A DNA stretch of 64,000 nucleotides from JBBROS01 sp964246015 (lineage in GTDB: Bacteria > Pseudomonadota > Alphaproteobacteria > Acetobacterales > Acetobacteraceae), in contig CAXTPG010000009.1 of NCBI GenBank assembly GCA_964246015.1, positions 6,600 through 70,599 of the forward strand, written 5' to 3'. Below the pieces are notes generated by a model. That model ran no database searches. It was given only the letters and a program-made list of their open reading frames with translations, and was not told where the DNA came from. Shown piece by piece: positions 56,048 through 64,000 of the stretch; position 1 is the stretch's first letter; every line of letters begins with the position of its first letter. The translations under genes were made by a program, and so were the position numbers.

Positions 56048-57315
56048 ACGCCATCACCCGCACCACGCCGGACGCCCCCATCTTCGCCCCCGGCGCCTTC
56101 CGCCTCGACGCCGAGCAATCCGCCCTGCTCGACCGGGTCCGCACCCTCGCCGCCACACGCTTCGCGCCCCGCGCGGCCGAATACGACCGCGAGGCCCGCT
56201 TCCCCACCGAGAACTACCGCGATCTCAGGGACGCCGGCCTCCTCGCCATCTGCATCCCCAAGGCCCAGGGCGGCCTGGGCGCCACCTACCAGACCTACGC
56301 GCTGGCGGGCGCCGAGATCGGACGCTACTGCGGCGCCACCGCCCTGTCGTGGAACATGCACGTCTGCAGCACCCTCTGGTCCGGTCCGCTGGCCGACGAC
56401 CTGGACATGCCCCGGGCGGACCGCGCGGAGCACGAACGCCGCCGGGCCATCCACTATCGCCGCATCGTGGACGACGGCGTGATCTACTCGCAGCCCTTCA
56501 GCGAGGGCGGCGCGGCCTCCGCCGGCATGGCCGCCTTCGGCACCGAGGCCGAACCCGTCGAGGGCGGCTGGCGCGTCACCGGCAAGAAGATCTTCGCCAG
56601 CCTATCCGGCCACGCCGACTACTACGGCATCCTCTGCACCGAGCGCAGCGGCGACGAGGCCGCCAGCCGCCGCAACACCCTCTACCTCGCCATCCCCGCC
56701 CGGGCCGACGGCGTCTCGGTCACCGGCGAATGGGACCCGCTGGGCATGCGCGGCACCGTCAGCCGCACGCTGCATTTCAAGGACGTGTTCGTCCCCCACG
56801 ACGCGGCGCTCATGCCCCGCGGCGTCTATTTCCAGGCCGCCTCCCGCTGGCCCCACATGTTCCTCACCCTGTCGCCCACCTACATGGGCCTGTGCCAGGC
56901 CGCCTATGACTTCACGGTCAGCTACCTCCGCGGCGAGGTGCCGGGCACGCCCCCCGTCAAGCGCCGCATGTATCCCACCAAGCAGCTCGCCGTCGCCGAG
57001 ATGCGCATGAAGCTCGAAGCCGCGAAATCGCTCTGGTTCCAGGCCGTGACCGAAGCCGGCGCCAACCCCGGCAAGGACGGCATCATGCGGGCCTGGGCGG
57101 CCCAGTACACCACGATGGAAACCGCGAACGACCTGGCCCGCCTCGCCATCCGCACCTGCGGCGGCCAGGCCATGCTCCGCTCGCTCCCGCTGGAGCGCAT
57201 CTACCGGGACAGCCGCTGCGGCAGCCTCATGCTCCCCTGGACCGCGGAACTCTGCCTCGACCGCATGGGCCGCGCCGCCCTCTACGAGGACGGGGAGAGC
57301 GACGGCCCCTCATGA
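56044..57315 (+). CDS. Acyl-CoA dehydrogenase family protein
   Basis: 423 residues, ATGA overlap. FPTENYRDLRDAGLLAICIP, GVIYSQPFSEGGAASAGMAA, GWRVTGKKIFASLSGHADYY, CGGQAMLRSLPLERIYRDSR CG. Second dehydrogenase of the operon, of the broader type that includes monooxygenase-like members. Confidence 0.9.
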   Translation: MNAITRTTPDAPIFAPGAFRLDAEQSALLDRVRTLAATRFAPRAAEYDREARFPTENYRDLRDAGLLAICIPKAQGGLGATYQTYALAGAEIGRYCGATALSWNMHVCSTLWSGPLADDLDMPRADRAEHERRRAIHYRRIVDDGVIYSQPFSEGGAASAGMAAFGTEAEPVEGGWRVTGKKIFASLSGHADYYGILCTERSGDEAASRRNTLYLAIPARADGVSVTGEWDPLGMRGTVSRTLHFKDVFVPHDAALMPRGVYFQAASRWPHMFLTLSPTYMGLCQAAYDFTVSYLRGEVPGTPPVKRRMYPTKQLAVAEMRMKLEAAKSLWFQAVTEAGANPGKDGIMRAWAAQYTTMETANDLARLAIRTCGGQAMLRSLPLERIYRDSRCGSLMLPWTAELCLDRMGRAALYEDGESDGPS

Positions 57316-58394
57316 GCTGCTTCTGCGCCGCCTCCGTCGCCTCCCTCTCCCCCCCCGGCCTTGCCATGACGGCCGAGGCCGCGGCGTCCGCCTCCGCCGC
57401 CATCGCCGCCTCCGCCACCGCACAGGCCGTCCTCGCCATGGACGCGCAACTCTCCGCAGGCTTGCCCGGTCTGCCGCTGCCGACACCGCCCCGGCTCCCG
57501 TCGCTCTCCATGTCCGCCTCCGCCGTCGCCGCGCTCGCAACCCGTGCGCAGCTCCAGGCCCAGGCCCGGGCCCGCTGCAACATCGACCTCTCGACCCCTC
57601 AGGGCGCCACCGCCATGGCCCGGCTTGCCGCCACGCTGGACGCGCGCCTCGCCTCCCCCGCCGCCCCGCAGCTCAACGTCTCCGCCTTCGTCCAGCTCGC
57701 CGTACTCAACGCAGCCGCGGCCCGGCTCACCGCGACGGCCACCGCCGACGCCGCCGCCGCCGCGTCCGGCCAGGCCTCGGTCGCCGTCGCCGCGACCCCG
57801 CCCGCCTGGGCCCCCGCCGTCGCCGCCCTCCGTCCCCTGACCATGCTCATGGCCGCCTCCGCGCAGATGGGCGTAAGCCTGACCGAAACCGCAAGCTTCA
57901 CCGCCGCCGCCCGCGCCATGGCCGCGACGAGCCTCCCGCAACTCCCCCCCGCCACCGTGGAGGCCATCTGCCGCATGTCCGCCGGCCTCGCCGCCGTCGC
58001 GCAACTCACCGCCAGCCTCGGCATCGACGTGTCGCAGGCCGGGTTCGCCCAGGTCCAGGCCCGCGTCGCGGCCAACGTGTCCGCCGCCGTCACCGCCATG
58101 GCCCGCGCCGGGGTCTCCGTGACCGCGAGCCCGCCCCAGCGCCCCGGCCTGCCCGCCTTCGCCACATCGGCCGCCTTCACCGCCGCCGCATCCCTGGATG
58201 CCCGGGCCGTCGCAGCCCTCGACATCGACGTTTCCGCCAGCGCCTCCGCCGCCGCAGCCATGGCCGTCACCGCCTTCGCCGCCAACGCCGCCGCGGCCCT
58301 CGGCGTCTCCGCCTCCGCCGCCCCCTGCGCCGCCTGCGACTCCCGCGCCGTCATGGCCTCGTTCTCCGCCCGCGCCAGCGGACGCGCCGCATGA
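57312..58394 (+). CDS. Alanine-rich low-complexity protein in the catabolic operon
   Basis: 360 residues, ATGA overlaps at both ends (57312 and 58391), so it is probably translated. The sequence is about two fifths Ala with Ser, Thr, Val, Met and Leu (ASASAAIAASATAQAVLAMD, AAARLTATATADAAAAASGQ), several repeated helical units, and Cys pairs only near the ends (CFC at the start, CAACDS near the end). No family recognised; long helical repeats are likely. Odd partner for catabolic enzymes. Confidence 0.6.
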   Translation: MSCFCAASVASLSPPGLAMTAEAAASASAAIAASATAQAVLAMDAQLSAGLPGLPLPTPPRLPSLSMSASAVAALATRAQLQAQARARCNIDLSTPQGATAMARLAATLDARLASPAAPQLNVSAFVQLAVLNAAAARLTATATADAAAAASGQASVAVAATPPAWAPAVAALRPLTMLMAASAQMGVSLTETASFTAAARAMAATSLPQLPPATVEAICRMSAGLAAVAQLTASLGIDVSQAGFAQVQARVAANVSAAVTAMARAGVSVTASPPQRPGLPAFATSAAFTAAASLDARAVAALDIDVSASASAAAAMAVTAFAANAAAALGVSASAAPCAACDSRAVMASFSARASGRAA

Positions 58395-59863
58395 CCCTCG
58401 ACATCATCATCGCCCGCCACGCCGCCGCCACGCCGAACCACCCGGCCCTCCACTACGCCGGCGAAACCTGGACCTACGCCCACCTCGCCGCCCAGGTGGA
58501 CGCCGAATCATCCCTCCTCGCCGCCCACGGCACGGAGCCCGGCGACCGCATCGCCGTCCTCGCCCTCAACCACCCCCGAACCCTCGCCCTCCTCCTCGCC
58601 TGCGCCCGTTTGGGCGCCATCCTCACCCCCCTGAACTGGCGCCTGGCCCCCGCCGAACTCACCTGGATCCTCGACGACTGCGCCCCCACACTCCTCTTCG
58701 TCGACAGCACCGCCCCCCCGATCACCCGCCATGGCACAACGGTGCTGGACATGGCGGAAAAGCCCTCTCCCATCGGGAGAGGGTTGGGTGAGGGCGTGCC
58801 GCCCGCTCCGACGCCAACCGCCCGGACGGACCAGCCCCTCCTCCTCGTCTACACCAGCGGCACCACCGGCCGCCCCAAGGGCGCCCTTCTGTCCACCAAC
58901 GCCCTCCGCGCCAACGCAACCCTAAGCCGCCACATGCACCGCCTGACGCGGGACGACCACGTTCTCACCGTCCTCCCCCTCTTCCACGTCGGCGGCCTCA
59001 ACATCCAGACCCTCCCCGCCCTCCTCGAAGGCGCGACCGTCACCCTCCATCCCCGCTTCGACGCCGCCGCCACCCTCGCCGCCATCGCACGCGACCGCCC
59101 GACCCTCACCGTCCTCGTCCCCGCCACCCTCCAGGCCATCACCGCCCACCCCGCCTGGTCCACGACCGACCTCTCCGCCCTCCGCGCCGTCACCACCGGG
59201 TCGACGGTCGTGCAACCCGCCACGACCGCCCCCGTCACCGCCCGGGGCATCCCCGTGCTGCAGGTCTACGGCAGCACCGAAACCGCCCCCATCGCCATCT
59301 ACACAACCCTCGGAACCCCATGCCACCCCGCCGGCACCGGCCACCCCGGCCCCGCCGTCCAGGCCATCGCCGTCGACGAAGCCGGCCACCGCGTACCCCC
59401 CGGCACCCCCGGCGAAATCTGGCTCCAGGGCCCCCAGCTCTTCTCCGGTTACTGGCAGAACCCCGAAGCCACCGCCCAGGCCCTGTCCGGCGGCTGGTAC
59501 CGCACCGGCGACATCGGCACCGAAGCCCCGGATGGCGCATGGACCGTCCACGACCGCCGCAAGAACCTCATCGTCTCCGGCGGCGAGAACATCTACCCCG
59601 CCGAGATCGAGCGCGTGCTGCACGAGATGCCGCAGGTCGCCGAGGCCGCCGTCGTGGCCGCCGCCGACCCCCGCTGGCAACAGGTTCCCGAGGCCCATGT
59701 CGTCCTCCGCCCCGGCGCCGCCTGCACCGAGGCCGAGGTGATCGCCCACGTCCACAGCCAGCTCGCCCGATTCAAGGCGCCCCGCCGCGTCCATTTCGTG
59801 CCCAGCCTGCCCCGCAATGCCATGGGCAAGGTGCAGCACCAGCTCCTGCGCGCCCCATGCTGA
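58391..59863 (+). CDS. AMP-dependent acyl-CoA synthetase/ligase
   Basis: 490 residues. P-loop LLLVYTSGTTGRPKGALLST, LPLFHVGGLN, VYGSTETAPIA, WYRTGDIG, KNLIVSGGENIYPAEIERVL, and the C-terminal RNAMGKVQ lysine. It would activate the aromatic acid or a ring-cleavage acid to its CoA thioester. At about residues 123-142 the frame passes through a REP palindrome (58761-58807), which adds a Pro/Gly-rich loop between the N-terminal domain and the P-loop. Confidence 0.9.
   Translation: MTLDIIIARHAAATPNHPALHYAGETWTYAHLAAQVDAESSLLAAHGTEPGDRIAVLALNHPRTLALLLACARLGAILTPLNWRLAPAELTWILDDCAPTLLFVDSTAPPITRHGTTVLDMAEKPSPIGRGLGEGVPPAPTPTARTDQPLLLVYTSGTTGRPKGALLSTNALRANATLSRHMHRLTRDDHVLTVLPLFHVGGLNIQTLPALLEGATVTLHPRFDAAATLAAIARDRPTLTVLVPATLQAITAHPAWSTTDLSALRAVTTGSTVVQPATTAPVTARGIPVLQVYGSTETAPIAIYTTLGTPCHPAGTGHPGPAVQAIAVDEAGHRVPPGTPGEIWLQGPQLFSGYWQNPEATAQALSGGWYRTGDIGTEAPDGAWTVHDRRKNLIVSGGENIYPAEIERVLHEMPQVAEAAVVAAADPRWQQVPEAHVVLRPGAACTEAEVIAHVHSQLARFKAPRRVHFVPSLPRNAMGKVQHQLLRAPC
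58761..58807. repeat. REP-like palindrome inserted in a coding frame
   Basis: CCCTCTCCCATCGGGAGAGG with the same flanking bases (GAGGGC, TGCCGCCC, CTCCGA) as the copy at 52394. It lies inside the ligase gene in frame, without a stop, encoding EKPSPIGRGLGEGVPPAP. Confidence 0.85.
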
Positions 59864-60906
59864 GCGACCGCATAGAAGGCAAGTGGATCGACGCCTTCGT
59901 CGAAGTGTTCCAGGCCTGCCATATCCAGCCCAGCGACCCCGTCGCGATCCTCAGCGAGACCCAGAGCCGCGCCCTCAACGTCCACCTGGCCGAACTCGCC
60001 CTGCACCGCATCGGTGCCCGCGCCTTCCACCTCGTCGTCCCCACGCCCCGCAACCCGCACCCGGTGCCCGTCCGCTCCACCGGTGCGTCCGAAGCCCTGG
60101 GCGGCCTCGCCCCGGTCGTCGCAGCCCTGGCCGCCACCCCCGTCATCATCGACCTGACGCTCGAAGGCTTGATGCACGCCCGCGAGACGGCGGCGATCCT
60201 GAAGGCCGGTGCCCGTATCCTCCACATCAGCAACGAACATCCGGAGGCACTGGAGCGCCTGCGGCCCGACCCGGCGCTGGAAGGCGAAGTCCGCGCCGCC
60301 GCCCGCTTGCTGCGGGAGGCGCGCCGGATGACGGTGACCTCGCCGGCCGGCACCGACCTCGCCGTCGACCTCGAGGGCGCCAGCACCGTCGGCGTCTGGG
60401 GCTGGACCGCGAAGCCCGGCACCCTCGCGCACTGGCCGGGCGGCCTCGTCGTCGCCTTCCCCGGCGCCGGCACGGTCGACGGCCGCCTTGTGCTCGCGCC
60501 GGGCGACGTGAACCTCACCTTCAAACGCTATGTCGAGACCGCCGTCACCCTGCGCATCGAACGGGACACCATCATCGACGTGGAGGGCACCGGCACGGAC
60601 GCCGCCCTGTTCCGCGAATACCTGGCCGCATGGGGCGACCGCGAGGCCTATGCGGTCAGCCACGTGGGGTGGGGCCTCAACCGCCGCGCCCGCCACGAGG
60701 CGCTGGCCATGTATGGCCGCCGCGACACCAACGGCACCGAGCTGCGGGCCGTCGCCGGCAACTTCCTGTTCAGCACCGGCGCCAACGAGTTCGCGGGCCG
60801 CCTCACGGCCGGTCATTTCGACCTGCCGGTCATGAACACCACCATCGCGCTCGACGGCCGGACCGTCGTGCGCGATGGCGTGGTCGTTCAGTACGGCGGC
60901 GGGTAG
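59857..60906 (+). CDS. 2,5-dihydroxypyridine 5,6-dioxygenase-like (M29/NicX-type) enzyme
   Basis: 349 residues from ATG 59857. FVEVFQACHIQPSDPVAILS, AELALHRIGARAFHLVVPTP, ILHISNEHPEALERLRPDP, GDVNLTFKRYVETAVTLRIE, VSHVGWGLNRRARHEALAMY GRR. The family includes NicX dioxygenases and M29 aminopeptidases. As the last enzyme of the operon it might open an aromatic or dihydroxy ring; the link to pyridines is not shown. Overlaps the convergent minus-strand gene by 19 bases. Confidence 0.75.
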   Translation: MLSDRIEGKWIDAFVEVFQACHIQPSDPVAILSETQSRALNVHLAELALHRIGARAFHLVVPTPRNPHPVPVRSTGASEALGGLAPVVAALAATPVIIDLTLEGLMHARETAAILKAGARILHISNEHPEALERLRPDPALEGEVRAAARLLREARRMTVTSPAGTDLAVDLEGASTVGVWGWTAKPGTLAHWPGGLVVAFPGAGTVDGRLVLAPGDVNLTFKRYVETAVTLRIERDTIIDVEGTGTDAALFREYLAAWGDREAYAVSHVGWGLNRRARHEALAMYGRRDTNGTELRAVAGNFLFSTGANEFAGRLTAGHFDLPVMNTTIALDGRTVVRDGVVVQYGGG

Positions 60907-61241
60907 TAGTAGGGGTAGTAGGGATACGGCGGCGGCGGCGGATAGGCCGGCGCCTTGGCCGCCGATGCCGCGGCCGCGCCGACGGCGACACCCACCGCCA
61001 CGCCGGCCGCAGCCCCGCCCCAGCTCGGGCCGCGGTTCACGTCCACGTTGTTGCCGCTTACGTTGACGTTGCGGTTCACCGTCACGTCCTTGCGGAAATT
61101 GTTCGACTGGAAGTTCTGCCGATTGACGTTGTTGTTGCGAACGCCGTCGCGCCTCTGCGCCACAGCGCCCGTCTGAACGCCATGCGCCGCCAGCATGGCC
61201 ACGGCCAGGCCCGCCGCCATCAGCCTGCCGCGCGCGCTCAT
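60888..61241 (-). CDS. Small exported protein with Gly/Ala span and Pro/Tyr tail
   Basis: 117 residues from ATG 61241. Signal peptide (LMAAGLAVAMLAAHGVQTGA VA), an Asn/Arg/Val-rich stretch (NNNVNRQNFQSNNFRKDVTV), a hydrophobic Ala/Gly/Val segment (AAAGVAVGVAVGAAAASA) and a PPYPYY tail. Resembles small envelope proteins with glycine-zipper-like spans. ATGA-coupled to the gene upstream. Confidence 0.7.
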   Translation of the reverse strand: MSARGRLMAAGLAVAMLAAHGVQTGAVAQRRDGVRNNNVNRQNFQSNNFRKDVTVNRNVNVSGNNVDVNRGPSWGGAAAGVAVGVAVGAAAASAAKAPAYPPPPPYPYYPYYYPPPY

Positions 61242-61609
61242 CGCGGCAGGTACTTCTGCTGCACGTCCGCCCACCCGTTCGTCGCCTTCGCGCAGTCCGC
61301 CTTGTCGAACGGCCGGCCCGAACCATAGCCCACGGCACCGGTGAAGTTGAACGCCGCGTTGATGCCGAAATGGTTCGCGATCTCGTGCCCCATGTTCAGC
61401 GTCTCGCCCAGTATCTTGGCCTTCGCCCCGTCCGTCGCGCACTCCATCGCCTGCCCGGCCAGTACGCCGATCCGGCGCAGCCCGGCCGTGAAGTCATCGT
61501 CTGCCGCGGGCGGCGGCGGACGCGTGCCGGCCGTCTGCGCCTGGACCGGCCCCGCGAGCGACAGACCCAGCGCGCCCGCGGCAACCAGGCTCAGCATTCG
61601 GAACGACAT
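61238..61609 (-). CDS. Exported hypothetical protein
   Basis: 123 residues. Signal peptide MLSLVAAGALGLSLAGPVQA; mature part helical (FTAGLRRIGVLAGQAMECAT, KILGETLNMGHEIANHFG) with two Cys (MECAT and KADCAKA), then GWADVQQKYLPR. Likely periplasmic. No family recognised; transcribed with 60888-61241. Confidence 0.7.
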   Translation of the reverse strand: MSFRMLSLVAAGALGLSLAGPVQAQTAGTRPPPPAADDDFTAGLRRIGVLAGQAMECATDGAKAKILGETLNMGHEIANHFGINAAFNFTGAVGYGSGRPFDKADCAKATNGWADVQQKYLPR

Positions 61610-61744
61610 TCGTTGGCTCCCATTGACGTGAGATCCAACGCTAACCGGAAACCAACGACTTCGCCACAGGCCGGAACGAGACTGGCTCAGTTCCCATCGC
61701 TTCAGCTTCGCGAGATCGGCGCCGGCACTGCACGGCCATACCGG

Positions 61745-62077
61745 TCAGGTGCCCTGCCCGTCCGCGCCGCTGCCCGGCCCCGTGATCCCGCTCCGGCTGG
61801 GCGCATCGCCCCGCGGCCCGATCGTGCGCGACATCGCCGCGATCTCGGCGTCGTCCTGCGGCTCCGAATCGGCCCCGGTGGCGCCGTCATCCCGGTCCGC
61901 CGCGTGCTCCGCCAGCACGGCCGAGACCGCGTCGGGGTCGATCCGAGCGGCGTCGGCGAACAGCCGGTCCGCCTCGTCGCTGTCGCCCTCCGCCTGCGCC
62001 AGCACGGCCCGCTCCGCCATCTTCCGCGCAGTGCCGTGGCGCCCGCCGATACCGTCGGGTTGATCGAGGTTTTCCAT
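61745..62077 (-). CDS. Hypothetical acidic protein
   Basis: 110 residues: a TPR-like helix pair (KMAERAVLAQAEGDSDEADR, LFADAARIDPDAVSAVLAEH) and a Gly/Asp-rich, probably disordered C-terminus. No family recognised. The 135 bases between this and 61609 show no gene. Confidence 0.6.
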   Translation of the reverse strand: MENLDQPDGIGGRHGTARKMAERAVLAQAEGDSDEADRLFADAARIDPDAVSAVLAEHAADRDDGATGADSEPQDDAEIAAMSRTIGPRGDAPSRSGITGPGSGADGQGT

Positions 62078-62142
62078 GATGCGCTCCTGCCGTGACAGGC
62101 CAATGAACGGGCCGGGTGGGACCGCGGTTCCGGAGGCTGCAG

Positions 62143-62607
62143 TCAGCCGTCCACGGCGGCGCGGAATGCGGCGATCGACCCCGCCAACTCCGCCGCGACC
62201 AGCCGTGCCGCCCTCACCGCGGGCGCCGCCAGTTCCGGGTCGAACGTGTCATACGCTCGCATCGCCACATGGCGGAACGCCCGCGTGCGCTGAGCGGCCC
62301 TGGCCAGTTCCGGAGTGAGGATGGGAGGCCGGTTCTCCCGGGACAGCGCCGCGCGATCCAGTAGATCGGAATGCCAATGCTCACCGTCCGGACGTCGCTC
62401 CCGAAGCAGTTTAAGGATCCGGACGATAGCCGACTCGAGCAAGGTATGGCCCGACTGCATCGCGTGCATGAACGCCATCTGGGCATAGTAGGCAGCGGGG
62501 TCGCTGCCTGCGAGGACGTCGTTCTCGTATTTTTCGATACCCAACCGGAAATGGCGCACAGCCGCGGCAACGTCCTTTTCGATCTCGATCCAGCGATCGT
62601 CGCTCAC
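62143..62607 (-). CDS. HepT-like HEPN toxin
   Basis: 154 residues from GTG 62607 (GTGA overlap with the nucleotidyltransferase gene). Helical HEPN-type protein with MHAMQSGHTLLESAIVRILK and the motif RTRAFRHVAMRAYD (Arg107-x5-His113), the RNase signature of HepT-like toxins. Normal length. Paired with the MNT gene, so probably a type VII-like toxin-antitoxin module. Confidence 0.8.
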   Translation of the reverse strand: MSDDRWIEIEKDVAAAVRHFRLGIEKYENDVLAGSDPAAYYAQMAFMHAMQSGHTLLESAIVRILKLLRERRPDGEHWHSDLLDRAALSRENRPPILTPELARAAQRTRAFRHVAMRAYDTFDPELAAPAVRAARLVAAELAGSIAAFRAAVDG

Positions 62608-62936
62608 GACAGCAGCCTTGCATCCTTCCCGACGTGCGACAGGAACTCGGCGCTGCACTGCGCGATCGGGACTGCGTCGCAGGCAAGGTCGTATCGGGCG
62701 CAGATACGTTCCGCGAGATCAAGCGCCACGTCCGTCGGGGTTCCGGCAGGGAAATCCAGGAGCAGATCGAGATCGCTGTCGTAGTCGGCTTCGCCACGTG
62801 CAGTTGACCCGAACACGACGAAGCGGCCGTCCAGATCCTTCGCGCAAGCCACGAGCTCGGCACAGGCGGCATCGATCGCAGCCCGCTTCGCAGCGGTCGC
62901 GGCGTCCCAGCGCTCTTTGATCGAAACCACTTTCAT
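62604..62936 (-). CDS. MntA-like nucleotidyltransferase antitoxin
   Basis: 110 residues. Minimal nucleotidyltransferase motif FGSTARGEADYDSDLDLLLD (Gly43-Ser44, Asp55 and Asp57 as metal ligands). In MntA/HepT pairs this enzyme AMPylates the HEPN toxin and blocks it. First gene of the pair; the partner follows with a GTGA overlap. Confidence 0.85.
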   Translation of the reverse strand: MKVVSIKERWDAATAAKRAAIDAACAELVACAKDLDGRFVVFGSTARGEADYDSDLDLLLDFPAGTPTDVALDLAERICARYDLACDAVPIAQCSAEFLSHVGKDARLLS

Positions 62937-63022
62937 CGTCGATTATCTGCACCCAGACATCGTGCCGTGCAACTTCCGCCATTGCTGCACCGCAGCGACG
63001 AATCCTGCTTGAACGGCACGCA

Positions 63023-63035
63023 GTATACCAAATAC
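63023..63035. promoter_or_regulatory. Candidate GntR operator
   Basis: GTATACCAAATAC, half-sites GTAT and ATAC separated by five bases, lies in the 174-base space between the MNT gene and the GntR gene. Short, symmetric and AT-rich in a GC-rich context; position is the main support. Confidence 0.3.
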
Positions 63036-63110
63036 AAGAAGCTGTGAGCGCCCGAACGGCGCCGCCGGGAGAAACGACGTGGCTACGCGACGCTTGCCCA
63101 GGAAGCCCGT

Positions 63111-63842
63111 TTGACCGCCCCCATGCCGGCCCTGAAGCTTGCGCCGCTCGACATGAGCGCGGGCCTCCGCCGGCTCGCGGCCGACGCCATCCGCCGGGCC
63201 ATCACCGAGATGGACATCTACGGGCACCCCGGCGAGATCCGGCTCGACGAGCGCCAGCTCGGCCAGGAGTTGGGCGTCAGCCGCACCCCCATCCGCGAGG
63301 CGCTCGGCTTCCTCGAACAGGAAGGCTTGGTTCGCTCCATCCCCCGCCGCGGCGTCTTCGTGGTCCGCAAGACCAAGGCCGAGGTCATCGAGATGACGAT
63401 GGTCTGGGCCGCCCTCGAGAGCCTTGCCGCCCGCATGGCCGCCACAAGCGCCACCGACGCCCAGATCGAGGCGCTCCGCGCACTGTTCGCCGATCACGAG
63501 CGCGACCCGGCCGCCCATCTGCACGAATATTCCCAGGCCAACATGGAGTTCCACAAGGCCATCATCCGCCTGGGCGGCGTCGCGCTGATGACCCAGTTGA
63601 CCGACACGATCTTCATCCACATGCGCGCCGTCCGGGCCGTGACCATGAAGCAGGACGACCGCGCGCGCCGGGGCATGGCGGACCACCTGGCGATCATTGA
63701 CGCCCTGTCCGCCCGCGATGCCGACCGCGCCGAACGGCTGGTGCGCGAGCACACGCTCGGCCTCGCCGCCCACATCGAAGCCCATGGCGGCCTGCTGGAT
63801 ACGCCCGCAAGCGTTCCGCTCGACGCCGCCCCGCAGCATTGA
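63111..63842 (+). CDS. GntR-family transcriptional regulator (FCD type)
   Basis: 243 residues from TTG 63111 (AGGAAG five bases before); ATG 63123 is the alternative. N-terminal winged helix: GEIRLDERQLGQELGVSRTP, IREALGFLEQEGLVRSIPRR GVFV. The FCD-type effector domain follows (VWAALESLAARMAATSATDA, ANMEFHKAIIRLGG, HLAIIDALSARDADRAERLV, REHT). Placed directly before oxalyl-CoA decarboxylase, so probably regulates oxalate breakdown. Confidence 0.9.
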   Translation: MTAPMPALKLAPLDMSAGLRRLAADAIRRAITEMDIYGHPGEIRLDERQLGQELGVSRTPIREALGFLEQEGLVRSIPRRGVFVVRKTKAEVIEMTMVWAALESLAARMAATSATDAQIEALRALFADHERDPAAHLHEYSQANMEFHKAIIRLGGVALMTQLTDTIFIHMRAVRAVTMKQDDRARRGMADHLAIIDALSARDADRAERLVREHTLGLAAHIEAHGGLLDTPASVPLDAAPQH

Positions 63843-63853
63843 AGGAGAGACCA

Positions 63854-64000
63854 TGTCCGCCGCCCATTCGTTGGAACAGGAAGCCCCAGCCCAGACCGAC
63901 GGCTTCCACCTCATCATCGACGCCCTCAAGCTCAACGGCCTCACCACCATCTACGGCGTCCCCGGCATCCCCATCACCGATTTCGGCCGCATGGCCCAGG
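63854..64000 (+). CDS. oxc: Oxalyl-CoA decarboxylase, N-terminal part
   Basis: The frame runs off the window after 49 codons. Start ATG 63854 with AAGGAGAG at 63843-63850. TDGFHLIIDALKLNGLTTIY and GVPGIPITDFGRMAQ are the N-terminal signature of thiamine-diphosphate-dependent oxalyl-CoA decarboxylase, which releases CO2 from oxalyl-CoA to give formyl-CoA. Confidence 0.9.

Noticed and set aside
57282..58483. Minus-strand open frames opposite the Ala-rich protein
   Set aside because: They lack coupling to other genes, whereas the plus-strand frame has ATGA overlaps at both ends.

Overview
The window is about 70% GC, with dense codon-coupled operons (stop/start overlaps of the ATGA, GTGA, TTGA or TGATG type almost everywhere). 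It looks like a chromosome piece of an alphaproteobacterium, probably Rhodospirillales/Acetobacteraceae; that placement rests on gene style and content only. A complete siphovirus-type prophage of about 44.8 kb (1500-46342) sits in a tRNA-Thr(CGT) gene. Its boundaries are fixed by a 44-bp perfect direct repeat: the 3' half of the tRNA at 1500-1543 and its copy at 46299-46342. No gene-free stretch exceeds 300 bases.

Left host flank (1-1543): the end of an AEC-family transporter, a creatininase-family amidohydrolase, and tRNA-Thr. Leftward prophage arm (1580-8074, minus strand): HNH-type protein, tyrosine integrase, excisionase-like protein, J-domain protein, then a run of very small overlapping genes starting from a GapR (DUF2312) homologue. 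One of these genes has a G13 tract beside its start that may switch it. The immunity region (8158-9350) has a C1-type repressor with identical 15-bp operators at both ends and a divergent Cro-like gene. At 9347-11428 the rightward early operon is interrupted by three leftward single-gene cassettes that share a hairpin/leader element, with junction repeats at their edges. Replication and regulatory genes follow (11425-16519): a CII-like protein, a replication-type protein with iteron-like repeats and a strong hairpin inside its gene, an RHH protein, DUF6362 and a serine recombinase.

Late region (16523-45552, plus strand): HNH, terminase small and large subunits, HK97 portal (with a -1 slippery site leading to a C-terminal nuclease-like domain), protease, major capsid, head-tail joining genes, major tail protein, tail chaperones (second -1 slippery site), a 2421-residue tape measure with a lysozyme-like domain, tail tip proteins, three signal-peptide-bearing fibre/esterase-like proteins, holin-like and endolysin genes. 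Two accessory islands interrupt it: a Tat-signal protein/RHH regulator pair plus HNH at about 25444-26662, and a two-gene unit with a HEPN protein at 29015-30230. A second paralogous Tat/RHH pair closes the prophage beside attR.

Right host flank (46346-64000): an extracellular solute-binding protein and a bifunctional salicylyl/anthraniloyl-CoA monooxygenase-reductase on the minus strand. Divergent from them is a twelve-gene plus-strand run from an SDR to a 2,5-dihydroxypyridine-dioxygenase-like enzyme, which together read as an aromatic acyl-CoA degradation locus with a MarR regulator. Then come two small exported proteins, a hypothetical protein, a HepT/MntA-like toxin-antitoxin pair, a GntR regulator and the start of oxalyl-CoA decarboxylase.
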